In this document: positions 1 through 6,213 of the stretch, piece after piece
How the letters are laid out: every line of letters begins with the position of its first letter
How positions within the stretch are numbered: position 1 is the stretch's first letter
Source of the DNA: an uncultured Gemmatimonadota bacterium
GTDB taxonomy: Bacteria > Gemmatimonadota > Gemmatimonadetes > Gemmatimonadales > GWC2-71-9
Reading direction: 5' to 3'
Length of the DNA: 7,068 nucleotides
NCBI GenBank assembly: GCA_937961295.1
Contig: CALGOK010000162.1
Coordinates: forward strand, 1 to 7,068
Made by a program: the position numbers and the translations under genes
The notes under the pieces: generated by a model
Told to the model about the DNA's origin: nothing
Database searches by the model: none
What the model saw: only the letters and a program-made list of their open reading frames with translations

Positions 1-160
1 CGGCGGCGGTGCGCGCCGCGGCGTAAAGCCGGGGGCACACCCGCGAGGCGGCCGAGATGTTGAGGTGGGTCATCAGGCACCACGTGATCGCCAGCCCGAT
101 GAGCAGCGCCACGATGATCACGGGCACGGGCGCGGGACGGGCGCGGAGCGCGCGGCGCAT
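1..160 (-). CDS. Hypothetical single-TM membrane protein, N-terminal 53 residues only
   Basis: I do not recognise this gene. The frame opens with ATG at 160-158 and stays open to the left window edge, so the C-terminus is missing. The visible N-terminus has four arginines in the first eight residues, then a hydrophobic stretch at about residues 12-33 containing VIIVALLIGLAITW. This suggests a signal anchor or uncleaved signal with the N-terminus in the cytoplasm; no clear signal-peptidase site follows. The sequence after it includes VCPRLYAAARTA and has no motif I know. The ATG shares one base with the TGA of the biotin carrier gene (TGATG), and a GGAG lies 10 nt upstream, which supports this start and coupled translation with the carboxylase operon. 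The coupling alone does not show a role in carboxylation. Confidence 0.6.
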   Translation of the reverse strand, partial: MRRALRARPAPVPVIIVALLIGLAITWCLMTHLNISAASRVCPRLYAAARTAA

Positions 161-669
161 CACTCGCGGTCTCCGTCGATGGTGATGAGGACTGCGCCCT
201 TGTCGACGGCCTGCCCCTGGCTTGCCGCGATGCGGGAGACGACACCCTCGGCAGGCGCCTTGAGTTCGTTCTCCATCTTCATCGCTTCCAGCACCACCAG
301 CCCCTGCCCCGGCCGGACGCGATCGCCCTCCGCCACGAGCACCCGCACCACCAGCCCCGGCATCGGCGCCTTGACCACGCCGCCGCGCTCCGCGCCGCGC
401 GCCGCGCCCGCCAGCGAGCGAATGTGGTGCGTCCGCTCGTCGATGGCCTGGACGTCACGCACCGCGCCGCGGTCGACCAGCCGCCATCCGTCGTCGCCGC
501 GGCCCTCGACCGCGAGGGCGTGCACGGCGCCGTCGAGGTGCAGGCGCACCTGCGGCGTCCCGTCGACCGGCTCGAGCCGGGCAGTGACCTCACGCCCGTC
601 GATCATCACGCGGTCGCCGTCGACGGTGACTTCGCATCGGCGCTCGCCGACCGTGACGAAGTACTTCAT
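160..669 (-). CDS. Biotin carboxyl carrier protein (BCCP) with N-terminal BT-like segment
   Basis: Carrier subunit of a biotin-dependent acyl-CoA carboxylase (169 aa, cytoplasmic). Biotin on one lysine shuttles carboxylate from the biotin carboxylase to the carboxyltransferase. Residues 98-167 form the biotinyl/lipoyl fold, with the motif EAMKM; the biotinylated lysine is K131. Typical hammerhead elements are visible: APMPG at 101-105, a hydrophobic strand before EAMKM, and a glycine-rich C-terminal turn. Residues 1-90 are beta-rich (KYFVTVGERRCEVTVDGD at the start) and resemble the beta-barrel part of the BT domain that links BC and BCCP in propionyl-CoA carboxylase alpha chains. I read this as the detached C-terminal part of such an alpha chain. 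The ATG overlaps the methyltransferase stop by 4 nt (ATGA) and has GGAG 5 nt upstream. An in-frame start 24 nt earlier was rejected because it lacks those signals. BCCP identity is secure; substrate class is inferred from the neighbours. Confidence 0.93.
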   Translation of the reverse strand: MKYFVTVGERRCEVTVDGDRVMIDGREVTARLEPVDGTPQVRLHLDGAVHALAVEGRGDDGWRLVDRGAVRDVQAIDERTHHIRSLAGAARGAERGGVVKAPMPGLVVRVLVAEGDRVRPGQGLVVLEAMKMENELKAPAEGVVSRIAASQGQAVDKGAVLITIDGDRE

Positions 670-1955
670 TGCCGCTCCAGCGTCGCGACGCACTCCACGT
701 GCGCCGTCTGGGGAAACTGGTCGAAGGCCGCGACGGCCGCGAGCCGGTACCGACCCTCGAGCCGTCGCAGGTCGCGCGCCAGCGTGCCGGGATCGCAGGA
801 CACGTACACGATGCGCGCCGCGCCGGATTCCGCCAGGACACGCGTCACGGGCTCGTCCATCCCGGTGCGCGGCGGGTTGGTCAGCACCAGGTCCGGCGGG
901 TCGAGCCGCCGAAGCGTGCCGGCCACGTCGCCCGCGTGGCGCTGCGGTCCCGCCGGGCCGAGCCGCTCGGCCAGCGCGACCGCGCGAGGGTCGAGCTCGA
1001 TGCTCTGGACCCGCATGCCCTGCGCCGCGAGCATGGCGGTGGCCTCACCGATCCCGGCGTAGAGATCCCAGGCGAGGAAACGAGATTCGCGATTGGAGAT
1101 TCGAGACTCGAGGGAACCGTTCGATCCGCTCTCGAGTCTCGAATCTCGAGTCTCGAATCTCGTCAGTTCCGCCACCGCGTGCTCGCGCACCATCGCCCCC
1201 ACGGCCGGATTCACCTGCTCGAACACCGCCGCCGGCCACGGGTCGTCGCTGCCGGCGAGCGCTCGCGCCGCGCCGCCCTCGGGCTGCCACCACACCACGA
1301 CTCCGGGATCGATCGCGGCCGCGAGCCCCGCCGCCCCGTTCCACGCCGCCGTGCCGCCGGTCCGCACGATCACGTGTCGCCCGCCCTTGGCATCGCGGCG
1401 AAGGACCACATGACTGGCGTCGCGCGGCAGCCGCCCGCGCGCGGCCCGGAGCTGCTGGTGCAGCGCATCGATCTCCGGCTCGAGCAGCAGGCAGCGGCGG
1501 AGCTCGAAGATCCGTCCCGCTTCGCCGCGCCGGTGCAACCCCACCACGCCGTCGCGGACCGCGAGGGTCACCTTGGCGCGATAGCCGAGGTCGGCCGAGG
1601 CGGGAACCACCTCGGGGTCGGCGATGTCGACCCGCCCGATGCGGCGGAGCGCATCGCCAACGATGCGGCCCTTGGCCGCACGCTGCGCCGCCGGGTGCAG
1701 GTGCATCAACTGGCAGCCACCGCACTGATCGCCGACGTAATGCGGGCACGGCGGATCGATGCGCCCGGGCCCCGAGACGACCACCCGATCGACCTCGCCG
1801 CGCGCAAACCGCTGGTGCATCCGCAGCTTCCGCAGGGTCACCTGGTCGCCGGGCGCGCTGCGCGGGACGAACACGGTGCGACCGTCCGGAAGCGTGCCCA
1901 CGCCGTCACCACCGGCGGCGATCGCCCGGATCGCGACCGGTTCGCTCTCGGTCAC
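666..1955 (-). CDS. rlmD: TrmA/RumA-family RNA (uracil-5-)-methyltransferase, RlmD-like, with in-frame repeat insertion
   Basis: SAM-dependent RNA m5U methyltransferase (429 aa); in the RlmD subfamily it methylates 23S rRNA U1939. An N-terminal TRAM-like beta domain covers about residues 5-60. Cysteines C70, C78, C81 and C155 match the [4Fe-4S] cluster ligands of RumA. FEQVN (245-249) and the SAM site DLYAGIGEA (297-305) follow, then TNPPRTG (359-365). VSCDPGT (385-391) carries the catalytic nucleophile C387, and E421 in HVEC is the expected general base. Residues from about 265 to 293 are foreign: they are encoded by the palindrome at 1080-1163, lie between FEQVN and the SAM motif, and consist of R/S/E-rich heptad-derived sequence. 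All catalytic motifs remain in frame, so the gene looks intact. The start is GTG, overlapping the biotin carboxylase stop by 4 nt (GTGA); no clear Shine-Dalgarno is seen, and the next in-frame ATG (codon 46) would cut into the TRAM domain. TRAM plus Fe-S favours RlmD over TrmA, but the exact target uridine is not proven. Confidence 0.92.
   Translation of the reverse strand: MTESEPVAIRAIAAGGDGVGTLPDGRTVFVPRSAPGDQVTLRKLRMHQRFARGEVDRVVVSGPGRIDPPCPHYVGDQCGGCQLMHLHPAAQRAAKGRIVGDALRRIGRVDIADPEVVPASADLGYRAKVTLAVRDGVVGLHRRGEAGRIFELRRCLLLEPEIDALHQQLRAARGRLPRDASHVVLRRDAKGGRHVIVRTGGTAAWNGAAGLAAAIDPGVVVWWQPEGGAARALAGSDDPWPAAVFEQVNPAVGAMVREHAVAELTRFETRDSRLESGSNGSLESRISNRESRFLAWDLYAGIGEATAMLAAQGMRVQSIELDPRAVALAERLGPAGPQRHAGDVAGTLRRLDPPDLVLTNPPRTGMDEPVTRVLAESGAARIVYVSCDPGTLARDLRRLEGRYRLAAVAAFDQFPQTAHVECVATLERQ
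1080..1163. repeat. Heptad-unit palindromic element inside the methyltransferase gene
   Basis: An 84-bp inverted repeat. Arms 1080-1112 and 1131-1163 pair at 30 of 33 positions around an 18-nt loop (1113-1130); the inner 17 bp (1096-1112 with 1131-1147) are perfect. Each arm is made of 7-bp units. The right arm reads CGAGTCT, CGAATCT, CGAGTCT, CGAATCT from 1133, which is also a perfect 14-bp tandem duplication. The left arm reads CGAGATT, CGCGATT, GGAGATT, CGAGACT from 1081. The element contains no stop codon in any of the six frames and is translated as part of the methyltransferase. No target-site duplication is obvious. I recall comparable repeats between genes of several GC-rich environmental bacteria, but could not check that here. 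Confidence 0.93.
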
Positions 1956-3451
1956 CGGCGGGCGTCGACCCGGGCCGCCTCGCGCCAGCGGGATGCATCG
2001 ACGCCGTTGCCCGGCTCGACGACGATCCGGCGAGTGCGGCGGCGGTCGTCCTCGAGCAGCGCCGCGGTGATCGCCAGCCGGGCCACCGTCGCGTCGTCGG
2101 CCGCCGGCGCCAGCAGGTCAGCCCGGCGATCGAGGAACTGGATGTCGATGTCGCCGCGGCAGAACGCCGGATCGGCGAACAACGCCCGGTGGAACGGCAC
2201 GTTGGTCGCCACGCCGACGATCACCAGCTCGTCGAGCGCACGCCGCATCGTCTCGATCGCGATGGCGCGCGTCGGTCCGGTCGCGATCAGCTTCGCCAGC
2301 ATCGAGTCGTAGAAGAGGGTGACCTCGCTGCCGGCCTCGATGCCGGCGTCCCAGCGGACCCCGGGCCCCGACGGGGCCTTGAGCCAGGCGATCCGGCCCG
2401 CGCTCGGCAGCAGGCCGTTGCCGGGATCCTCGCTGGTGATCCGGCACTCGATCGCCCAGCCGCGCGGCGCGAGCGCGTCGGCGTCGAGCGACATCCCCTT
2501 CCCCGCCGCGATGCGCAGCTGCTCGCGCACCAGGTCGACGCCGTAGACCTCCTCGGTCACCGGATGCTCGACCTGGATCCGGGTGTTCATCTCGAGGAAG
2601 TAGAACGACCCATCGGCGGCGAGCAGGAACTCGCAGGTACCCGCGCCGCGATAGTCCACCGCGCGCGCGGCGGCGACCGCGGCCTCGCCCATGCGCTCCC
2701 GGAGCGCCGGATCGACGGCCACCGAGGGCGCCTCCTCCACCAGCTTCTGGTGGCGGCGCTGCCCCGAGCACTCGCGCTCGCCGACGTGGATGGTGCGCTC
2801 GGAATCGGCGAGCACCTGGATCTCCACGTGGCGCGGCTGCTCGATGAACTTCTCGAGGTACACCGCCCCGTCGCCGAACGCCTTGAGCGCCTCGCTCGCG
2901 GCAGTCGTGAGCGCACCCTCGAGTTCGCCGGGTTCGCGCACCACGCGCATCCCCTTGCCGCCGCCGCCGGCTGCGGCCTTCACCAGCACCGGATAGCCCA
3001 GCGTGTCCGCGAGGGCGGCCGCCTCGGCCGGATCGGTGAGCGCGGCGACCCCGCCCGGCACGATCGGCACCCCGGCGGCCTCCATCAGCCGGCGCGCGGA
3101 GGTCTTGTCGCCCATCGCCTCGATCGCGGCGGACGGCGGGCCGATCCAGGTGAGTCCCGCCTCCTCCACTGCGCGGGCGAACGCCGCGCGCTCGGCGAGG
3201 AAGCCGTAGCCGGGATGCACCGCATCGGCGCCGTGCTCCCGCGCGGCGGCGATCAGCGCATCGATGCGGAGGTAGCTCTCGCCCGGGGGCGCGGCGCCGA
3301 TCCGCACCGCGGCATCGGCCATGCGCACGAACGGCGCGTCGCGATCGGCATCGCTGTACACCGCGAGCGAGGCGACACCCTCATCCCGACAGGCGCGCAC
3401 GATCCGGAGCGCGATCTCGCCCCGGTTGGCGATGAGGACCCGGCGAATCAC
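1952..3451 (-). CDS. accC: Biotin carboxylase subunit of acyl-CoA carboxylase
   Basis: ATP-dependent biotin carboxylase (499 aa, cytoplasmic): makes carboxybiotin on the carrier protein from bicarbonate and ATP. The N-terminal domain starts RRVLIANRGEIALRI. K116 matches the first conserved ATP-binding lysine. The ATP-grasp glycine loop AGGGGKGM is at 161-168, H208 is in RHVEIQVL, and ECSGQRRHQKLVEEAPS carries the active-site cysteine C228. E274, E287 and N289 are the metal and ATP ligands, RIQVEHP is at 291-297, and R337 is the catalytic arginine. All key residues are present. Bacterial AccC is about 450 aa; the extra 50 residues (450-499) look like the helical start of the BT linker of PCC-type alpha chains, ending SRWREAARVDARR. 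The start is GTG, overlapping the upstream stop by 4 nt (GTGA), and the conserved Rossmann start begins at codon 2. The frame stays open for 834 nt further upstream, but that stretch is antisense-like noise over the TPR gene. Confidence 0.95.
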   Translation of the reverse strand: MIRRVLIANRGEIALRIVRACRDEGVASLAVYSDADRDAPFVRMADAAVRIGAAPPGESYLRIDALIAAAREHGADAVHPGYGFLAERAAFARAVEEAGLTWIGPPSAAIEAMGDKTSARRLMEAAGVPIVPGGVAALTDPAEAAALADTLGYPVLVKAAAGGGGKGMRVVREPGELEGALTTAASEALKAFGDGAVYLEKFIEQPRHVEIQVLADSERTIHVGERECSGQRRHQKLVEEAPSVAVDPALRERMGEAAVAAARAVDYRGAGTCEFLLAADGSFYFLEMNTRIQVEHPVTEEVYGVDLVREQLRIAAGKGMSLDADALAPRGWAIECRITSEDPGNGLLPSAGRIAWLKAPSGPGVRWDAGIEAGSEVTLFYDSMLAKLIATGPTRAIAIETMRRALDELVIVGVATNVPFHRALFADPAFCRGDIDIQFLDRRADLLAPAADDATVARLAITAALLEDDRRRTRRIVVEPGNGVDASRWREAARVDARR

Positions 3452-4464
3452 TCTTTGGGACAGGCGGCGATCGCGGGAATGCTGGGACCCAGGTCGCTCC
3501 CGGCGAGCAGCGTGCGGCAGAGGTCGCGATTGCGCCGGGCGGCGAGGTCGTACACGTCGCGGGCCGCCTCGCTCCAGACCGATCCGGCCAGCCCGGTGAG
3601 CGCCAGCTGATGGACCGTGAGGACCGTCTCGCCGTTGGGTGGCGGCTGATCCACCCCGGCGGCGAGCACCAGGCGCACCGGGCGCCAGGCCAGCGCCGGC
3701 GCGGTGAGCGAATCGACGGTCGGGGTGATGCACAGCGGCCGTCGCGCGGAGACACGGACCAGCGCATCGGGCAGCGGCAGGTCGATCGGCACGCCCATCG
3801 CCTCCGCCATCCGGACGCGGTAGCGCGCATCCCAGGCGTACATGTCGGGCCGCAACAGGATCAGTGCGTTCCGGCCCTCCCGCTTGACCAGCCAGCGTCC
3901 CCAGACCGCCGCCATCTCGACCATCGAGCCGGTGACCATCACGCCACCCGCCGGGCAGCTCCGGAGCAGGTTGTCGCCGAGCTCGGCGAGCACCGGCGGC
4001 AGCGGCAGTTCCTCGGGCGAGAACGTCAGCGAATCGAGCGCGTCCCATCCCTGGGACTCGACGCGGTTGGCGGCGCGCTCCGCGCCGACGAGCACCCGGT
4101 ACACGGTGCCGCTGTCGGCGAGAAGGTGCTGGGCCTGCTCGAACGCGGCCCCGGCGAACTCGAGCAGCATGCCGCCCTCGGGCTCGCCGGCATGCCCGCT
4201 GCGATGCCAGCGCTGCGCATCGGCCAGATGGATGGTGCCGAGGTAGTGCCACGCCCGGCCGTCGGTGGGATGCTCGGAGAGCCACTTGCCGAGGACGTCG
4301 GCCGCCTCCTGCCGGCGGCCGTCGCGCAGGAGCGCCTCGGCCAGCGTCATCACCGAGTGCCCCGCCGAGATCGGGCGCACCACCGGCACCTGCTGCGCGG
4401 CGAGCGGAGTCGCCACGACCAGGAGGCCGAGCAGGCCGGGAAGTGCGGAGCGGAGCGTGGGCAT
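3448..4464 (-). CDS. Secreted TPR-like protein of unknown function
   Basis: A 338-aa protein I cannot name. The N-terminus is a clear Sec signal peptide: MPTLRS, then a Leu/Val-rich core (8-18), with cleavage probably near LAA|QQ at 23/24, so it is likely periplasmic or secreted. Residues 38-80 read as one or two TPR helices (LAEALLRDGRRQEAADVL, HPTDGRAWHYLGTIHLADAQ), followed by another helical stretch at 100-116. Residues 161-250 (ELGDNLLRSC, VMVTGSMVEMAA, LILLRPDMYAWDARY, RRPLCITPTV) have the layout of the GD...PLWYLQ...RPDV...RPVY module that I know from periplasmic domains of large bacterial glycosyltransferase-type membrane proteins; this resemblance is weak. Cysteines at 170, 245, 316 and 335 could form disulfides outside the cytoplasm. 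ATG 4464 was chosen because it begins the signal peptide; the 51 codons upstream are low-complexity and run into the carboxyltransferase gene. The preceding gap is 82 nt with no clear promoter. Its 3' end overlaps the biotin carboxylase start. Confidence 0.8.
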   Translation of the reverse strand: MPTLRSALPGLLGLLVVATPLAAQQVPVVRPISAGHSVMTLAEALLRDGRRQEAADVLGKWLSEHPTDGRAWHYLGTIHLADAQRWHRSGHAGEPEGGMLLEFAGAAFEQAQHLLADSGTVYRVLVGAERAANRVESQGWDALDSLTFSPEELPLPPVLAELGDNLLRSCPAGGVMVTGSMVEMAAVWGRWLVKREGRNALILLRPDMYAWDARYRVRMAEAMGVPIDLPLPDALVRVSARRPLCITPTVDSLTAPALAWRPVRLVLAAGVDQPPPNGETVLTVHQLALTGLAGSVWSEAARDVYDLAARRNRDLCRTLLAGSDLGPSIPAIAACPKE

Positions 4465-4546
4465 CAGCGGGGCCTCGCCGGGGCCGGGAGGGCGAGTGAC
4501 TGGACCCCCGGAAGATAACGCCGGCCCCCGGCGAGGGAAACGGCGC

Positions 4547-6100
4547 TCAGAGCGGGATGCACCCGTGCTTCCGCGGCGGATTCCGGTCGCGCTTGGCGGT
4601 GAGCGTCTCGAGGGCATCGATCAGGCGCGGGCGGGTGTCGCGCGGGTCGATCACGTCGTCGACGAAGCCGCGTGCCGCGGCGAGGTACGGCGTCGCGAAC
4701 CGCGCGGTGTACTCGTCGGTCCGTCGGGCCGTCTCGGCGGCCGGATCGGTGGCCGCCGCGATCTCGTTGCGGTAGAGGATCTCCACCGCCCCCTTCGGCC
4801 CCATCACCGCGATCTCGGCGGTGGGCCACGCGAGGTTCACGTCGCCGCGGATGTGCTTCGAGCTCATCACGTCGTACGCACCGCCGTAGGCCTTGCGGGT
4901 GATCACGGTGAGCTTGGGGACCGTCGCCTCGCAGTACGCGTAGAGCAGCTTGGCACCGTGACGGATGATGCCGCCGTGCTCCTGGGCCACGCCCGGGAGG
5001 AATCCCGGCACGTCCTCGAAGGTCACCAGCGGGATGTTGAATGCGTCGCAGAAGCGGATGAACCGGGCGCCCTTCACCGAGGCGTTGATGTCGAGCACCC
5101 CGGCGAGGTTGGCGGGCTGGTTGGCGATCACGCCCACCGAGCGGCCGCCGAGGCGCGCGAAGCCGGTGAGGATGTTCCCGGCGAAGGCCTCCATCACCTC
5201 GAGGAACTCACCGTGGTCGACCACCGCGCGGATCACCTCGTGCATGTCGTACGGCGTGCTCGCCGAGGCCGGCAGCACGGTGAGCAGCCGTTCCTCGCGC
5301 CGGTCGGCCGGGTCGTCGAGGGCGCCGCGCGGCGCATCGTCGAGGTTGTTGCCGGGGAGGTAGCCCATCAGCGTGCGGATGGCCTGCAGCGTCTCGGGTT
5401 CGGAGGCATGGACGAAGTGCGCCACGCCGCTGGTGCCCGCATGCACGTCGGCGCCGCCCAGCTCGTCGAAGGTGACCTCCTCGTGGGTCACCGTCTTCAC
5501 CACGTTCGGGCCGGTGACGAACATGTACGACGTGCCACGGACCATGAACACGAAGTCGGTGATCGCCGGCGAGTACACGGCGCCCCCGGCGCATGGCCCG
5601 AGGATCGCCGAGATCTGCGGCACCACCCCGCTCGCGAGGGTGTTGCGCAGGAAGATGTCGGCATAGCCGCCGAGCGAGGCGACGCCCTCCTGGATGCGCG
5701 CGCCGCCGGAGTCGTTGAGCCCGATCACCGGCGCGCCGTTGCGCACCGCGAGGTCCATCACCTTGCAGATCTTGGCGGCGTGCGTCTCCGAGAGCGAGCC
5801 ACCGAACACGGTGAAGTCCTGCGAGAAGACGTAGACCAGCCGCCCGTCGATCCGCCCCCACCCGGTGACCACGCCGTCGCCGAGCGGCTGTTCCTCCTCG
5901 ATCCCGAAGCCGGTGGCGCGGTGGGTGACGAAGCGGTCGAGCTCGACGAACGAGCCCGGGTCGAGCAGCAGGTCGAGCCGCTCGCGCGCGGTGAGCTTCC
6001 CCTTCTGGTGCTGCTGGGCCACCCGCCTGGCCCCCCCGCCCTGCTCCGCGAGGGCCTGGCGATGGTGCAGGTCGGCGAGACGATCATCCATGGAAGGCAT
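4547..6100 (-). CDS. pccB: Acyl-CoA (probably propionyl-CoA) carboxylase carboxyltransferase, beta subunit
   Basis: Carboxyltransferase (517 aa, the usual length) that moves CO2 from carboxybiotin to an acyl-CoA; with propionyl-CoA this yields methylmalonyl-CoA. The N-terminal crotonase-type half includes KLTARERLDLLLDPGSF (35-51), DFTVFGGSLSE (95-105) and the first oxyanion-hole motif SGGARIQEG (131-139). The C-terminal half includes NQPANLAGVLDI (327-338), FEDVPGFLPG (361-370) and the second oxyanion-hole region KAYGGAYDVM (403-412). D410 is the position where an aspartate favours propionyl-CoA in actinobacterial PccB, so propionyl-CoA is the best guess, not proven. The tail KHGCIPL resembles the KHGNIPL end of PCC beta chains, with Cys for Asn. 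A methylmalonyl-CoA decarboxylase alpha chain is a less likely alternative because a biotin carboxylase is encoded nearby. Neither ATG 6100 nor the ATG at codon 4 has a Shine-Dalgarno; a TANNNT box ends 6 nt before the first, so translation may be leaderless. Confidence 0.94.
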   Translation of the reverse strand: MPSMDDRLADLHHRQALAEQGGGARRVAQQHQKGKLTARERLDLLLDPGSFVELDRFVTHRATGFGIEEEQPLGDGVVTGWGRIDGRLVYVFSQDFTVFGGSLSETHAAKICKVMDLAVRNGAPVIGLNDSGGARIQEGVASLGGYADIFLRNTLASGVVPQISAILGPCAGGAVYSPAITDFVFMVRGTSYMFVTGPNVVKTVTHEEVTFDELGGADVHAGTSGVAHFVHASEPETLQAIRTLMGYLPGNNLDDAPRGALDDPADRREERLLTVLPASASTPYDMHEVIRAVVDHGEFLEVMEAFAGNILTGFARLGGRSVGVIANQPANLAGVLDINASVKGARFIRFCDAFNIPLVTFEDVPGFLPGVAQEHGGIIRHGAKLLYAYCEATVPKLTVITRKAYGGAYDVMSSKHIRGDVNLAWPTAEIAVMGPKGAVEILYRNEIAAATDPAAETARRTDEYTARFATPYLAAARGFVDDVIDPRDTRPRLIDALETLTAKRDRNPPRKHGCIPL

Positions 6101-6106
6101 GGCGGA

Positions 6107-6112
6107 AAGCTA
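6107..6112 (-). promoter_or_regulatory. Possible -10 box for the carboxylase operon
   Basis: On the minus strand TAGCTT fits TANNNT and is followed by TCCGCC and then the ATG at 6100. This spacing would put the transcript start at or next to the A of the ATG, giving a leaderless message, which fits the lack of a Shine-Dalgarno. No convincing -35 is visible; that position would fall in or beside the palindrome. A hexamer match alone is weak evidence. Confidence 0.22.
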
Positions 6113-6130
6113 ACCGAGAACGGGATGCCG

Positions 6131-6207
6131 GAGGACGGAACGACGGAGGGAGACCGAAGTCACGCTCCGGTCTCCCTCCGCCTTCCGTCGTTCGGTCCGC
6201 CGTCCTC
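6131..6207. repeat. Imperfect palindromic element between rpsA and the carboxylase gene
   Basis: A core stem of 13 perfect base pairs (6144-6156 with 6168-6180) closes an 11-nt loop. Two outer blocks also pair: 6138-6143 with 6188-6193, and 6131-6136 with 6202-6207. The right arm is 14 nt longer than the left, and the first unpaired bulge (6181-6187) is exactly 7 nt, so the difference looks like two extra heptads such as CCTCCGC and CTTCCGT. The element begins 6 nt beyond the rpsA stop. The sequence downstream in the rpsA direction has no T-run, so it is not a classical intrinsic terminator, though the structure could protect or process the rpsA 3' end. Confidence 0.85.
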
Positions 6208-6213
6208 GGGCGT

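Noticed and set aside
1080..1163. CRISPR-like array or insertion sequence
   Set aside because: Units are 7 bp without spacers, there is no transposase frame, and no target-site duplication is visible. It is a non-coding palindromic repeat that happens to be translated.
65..3610. Plus-strand open frame of 1181 codons
   Set aside because: It runs antisense across five minus-strand regions with strong family motifs, has R/P/A-rich low-complexity translation, and shows no domain. Long antisense frames are expected at this GC content.
3452..4285. N-terminal extension of the biotin carboxylase
   Set aside because: The open frame exists, but it is a shadow of the TPR-like gene. The conserved RRVLIANRGEIA start immediately follows GTG 3451.
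4465..4546. Promoter in the 82-nt gap before the TPR-like gene
   Set aside because: The best hexamers (TTTCCC and TTATCT on the minus strand, 16 nt apart) match consensus poorly, so nothing there can be supported.
4465..4617. 51-codon N-terminal extension of the TPR-like protein
   Set aside because: It would overlap the carboxyltransferase gene and place a typical signal peptide internally; the translation is Arg/Pro/Ser-rich noise. ATG 4464 is preferred.
6131..6207. Rho-independent terminator of rpsA
   Set aside because: A strong stem is present, but no T-run follows on the minus strand, and the long heptad-like outer arms fit a repeat element better.
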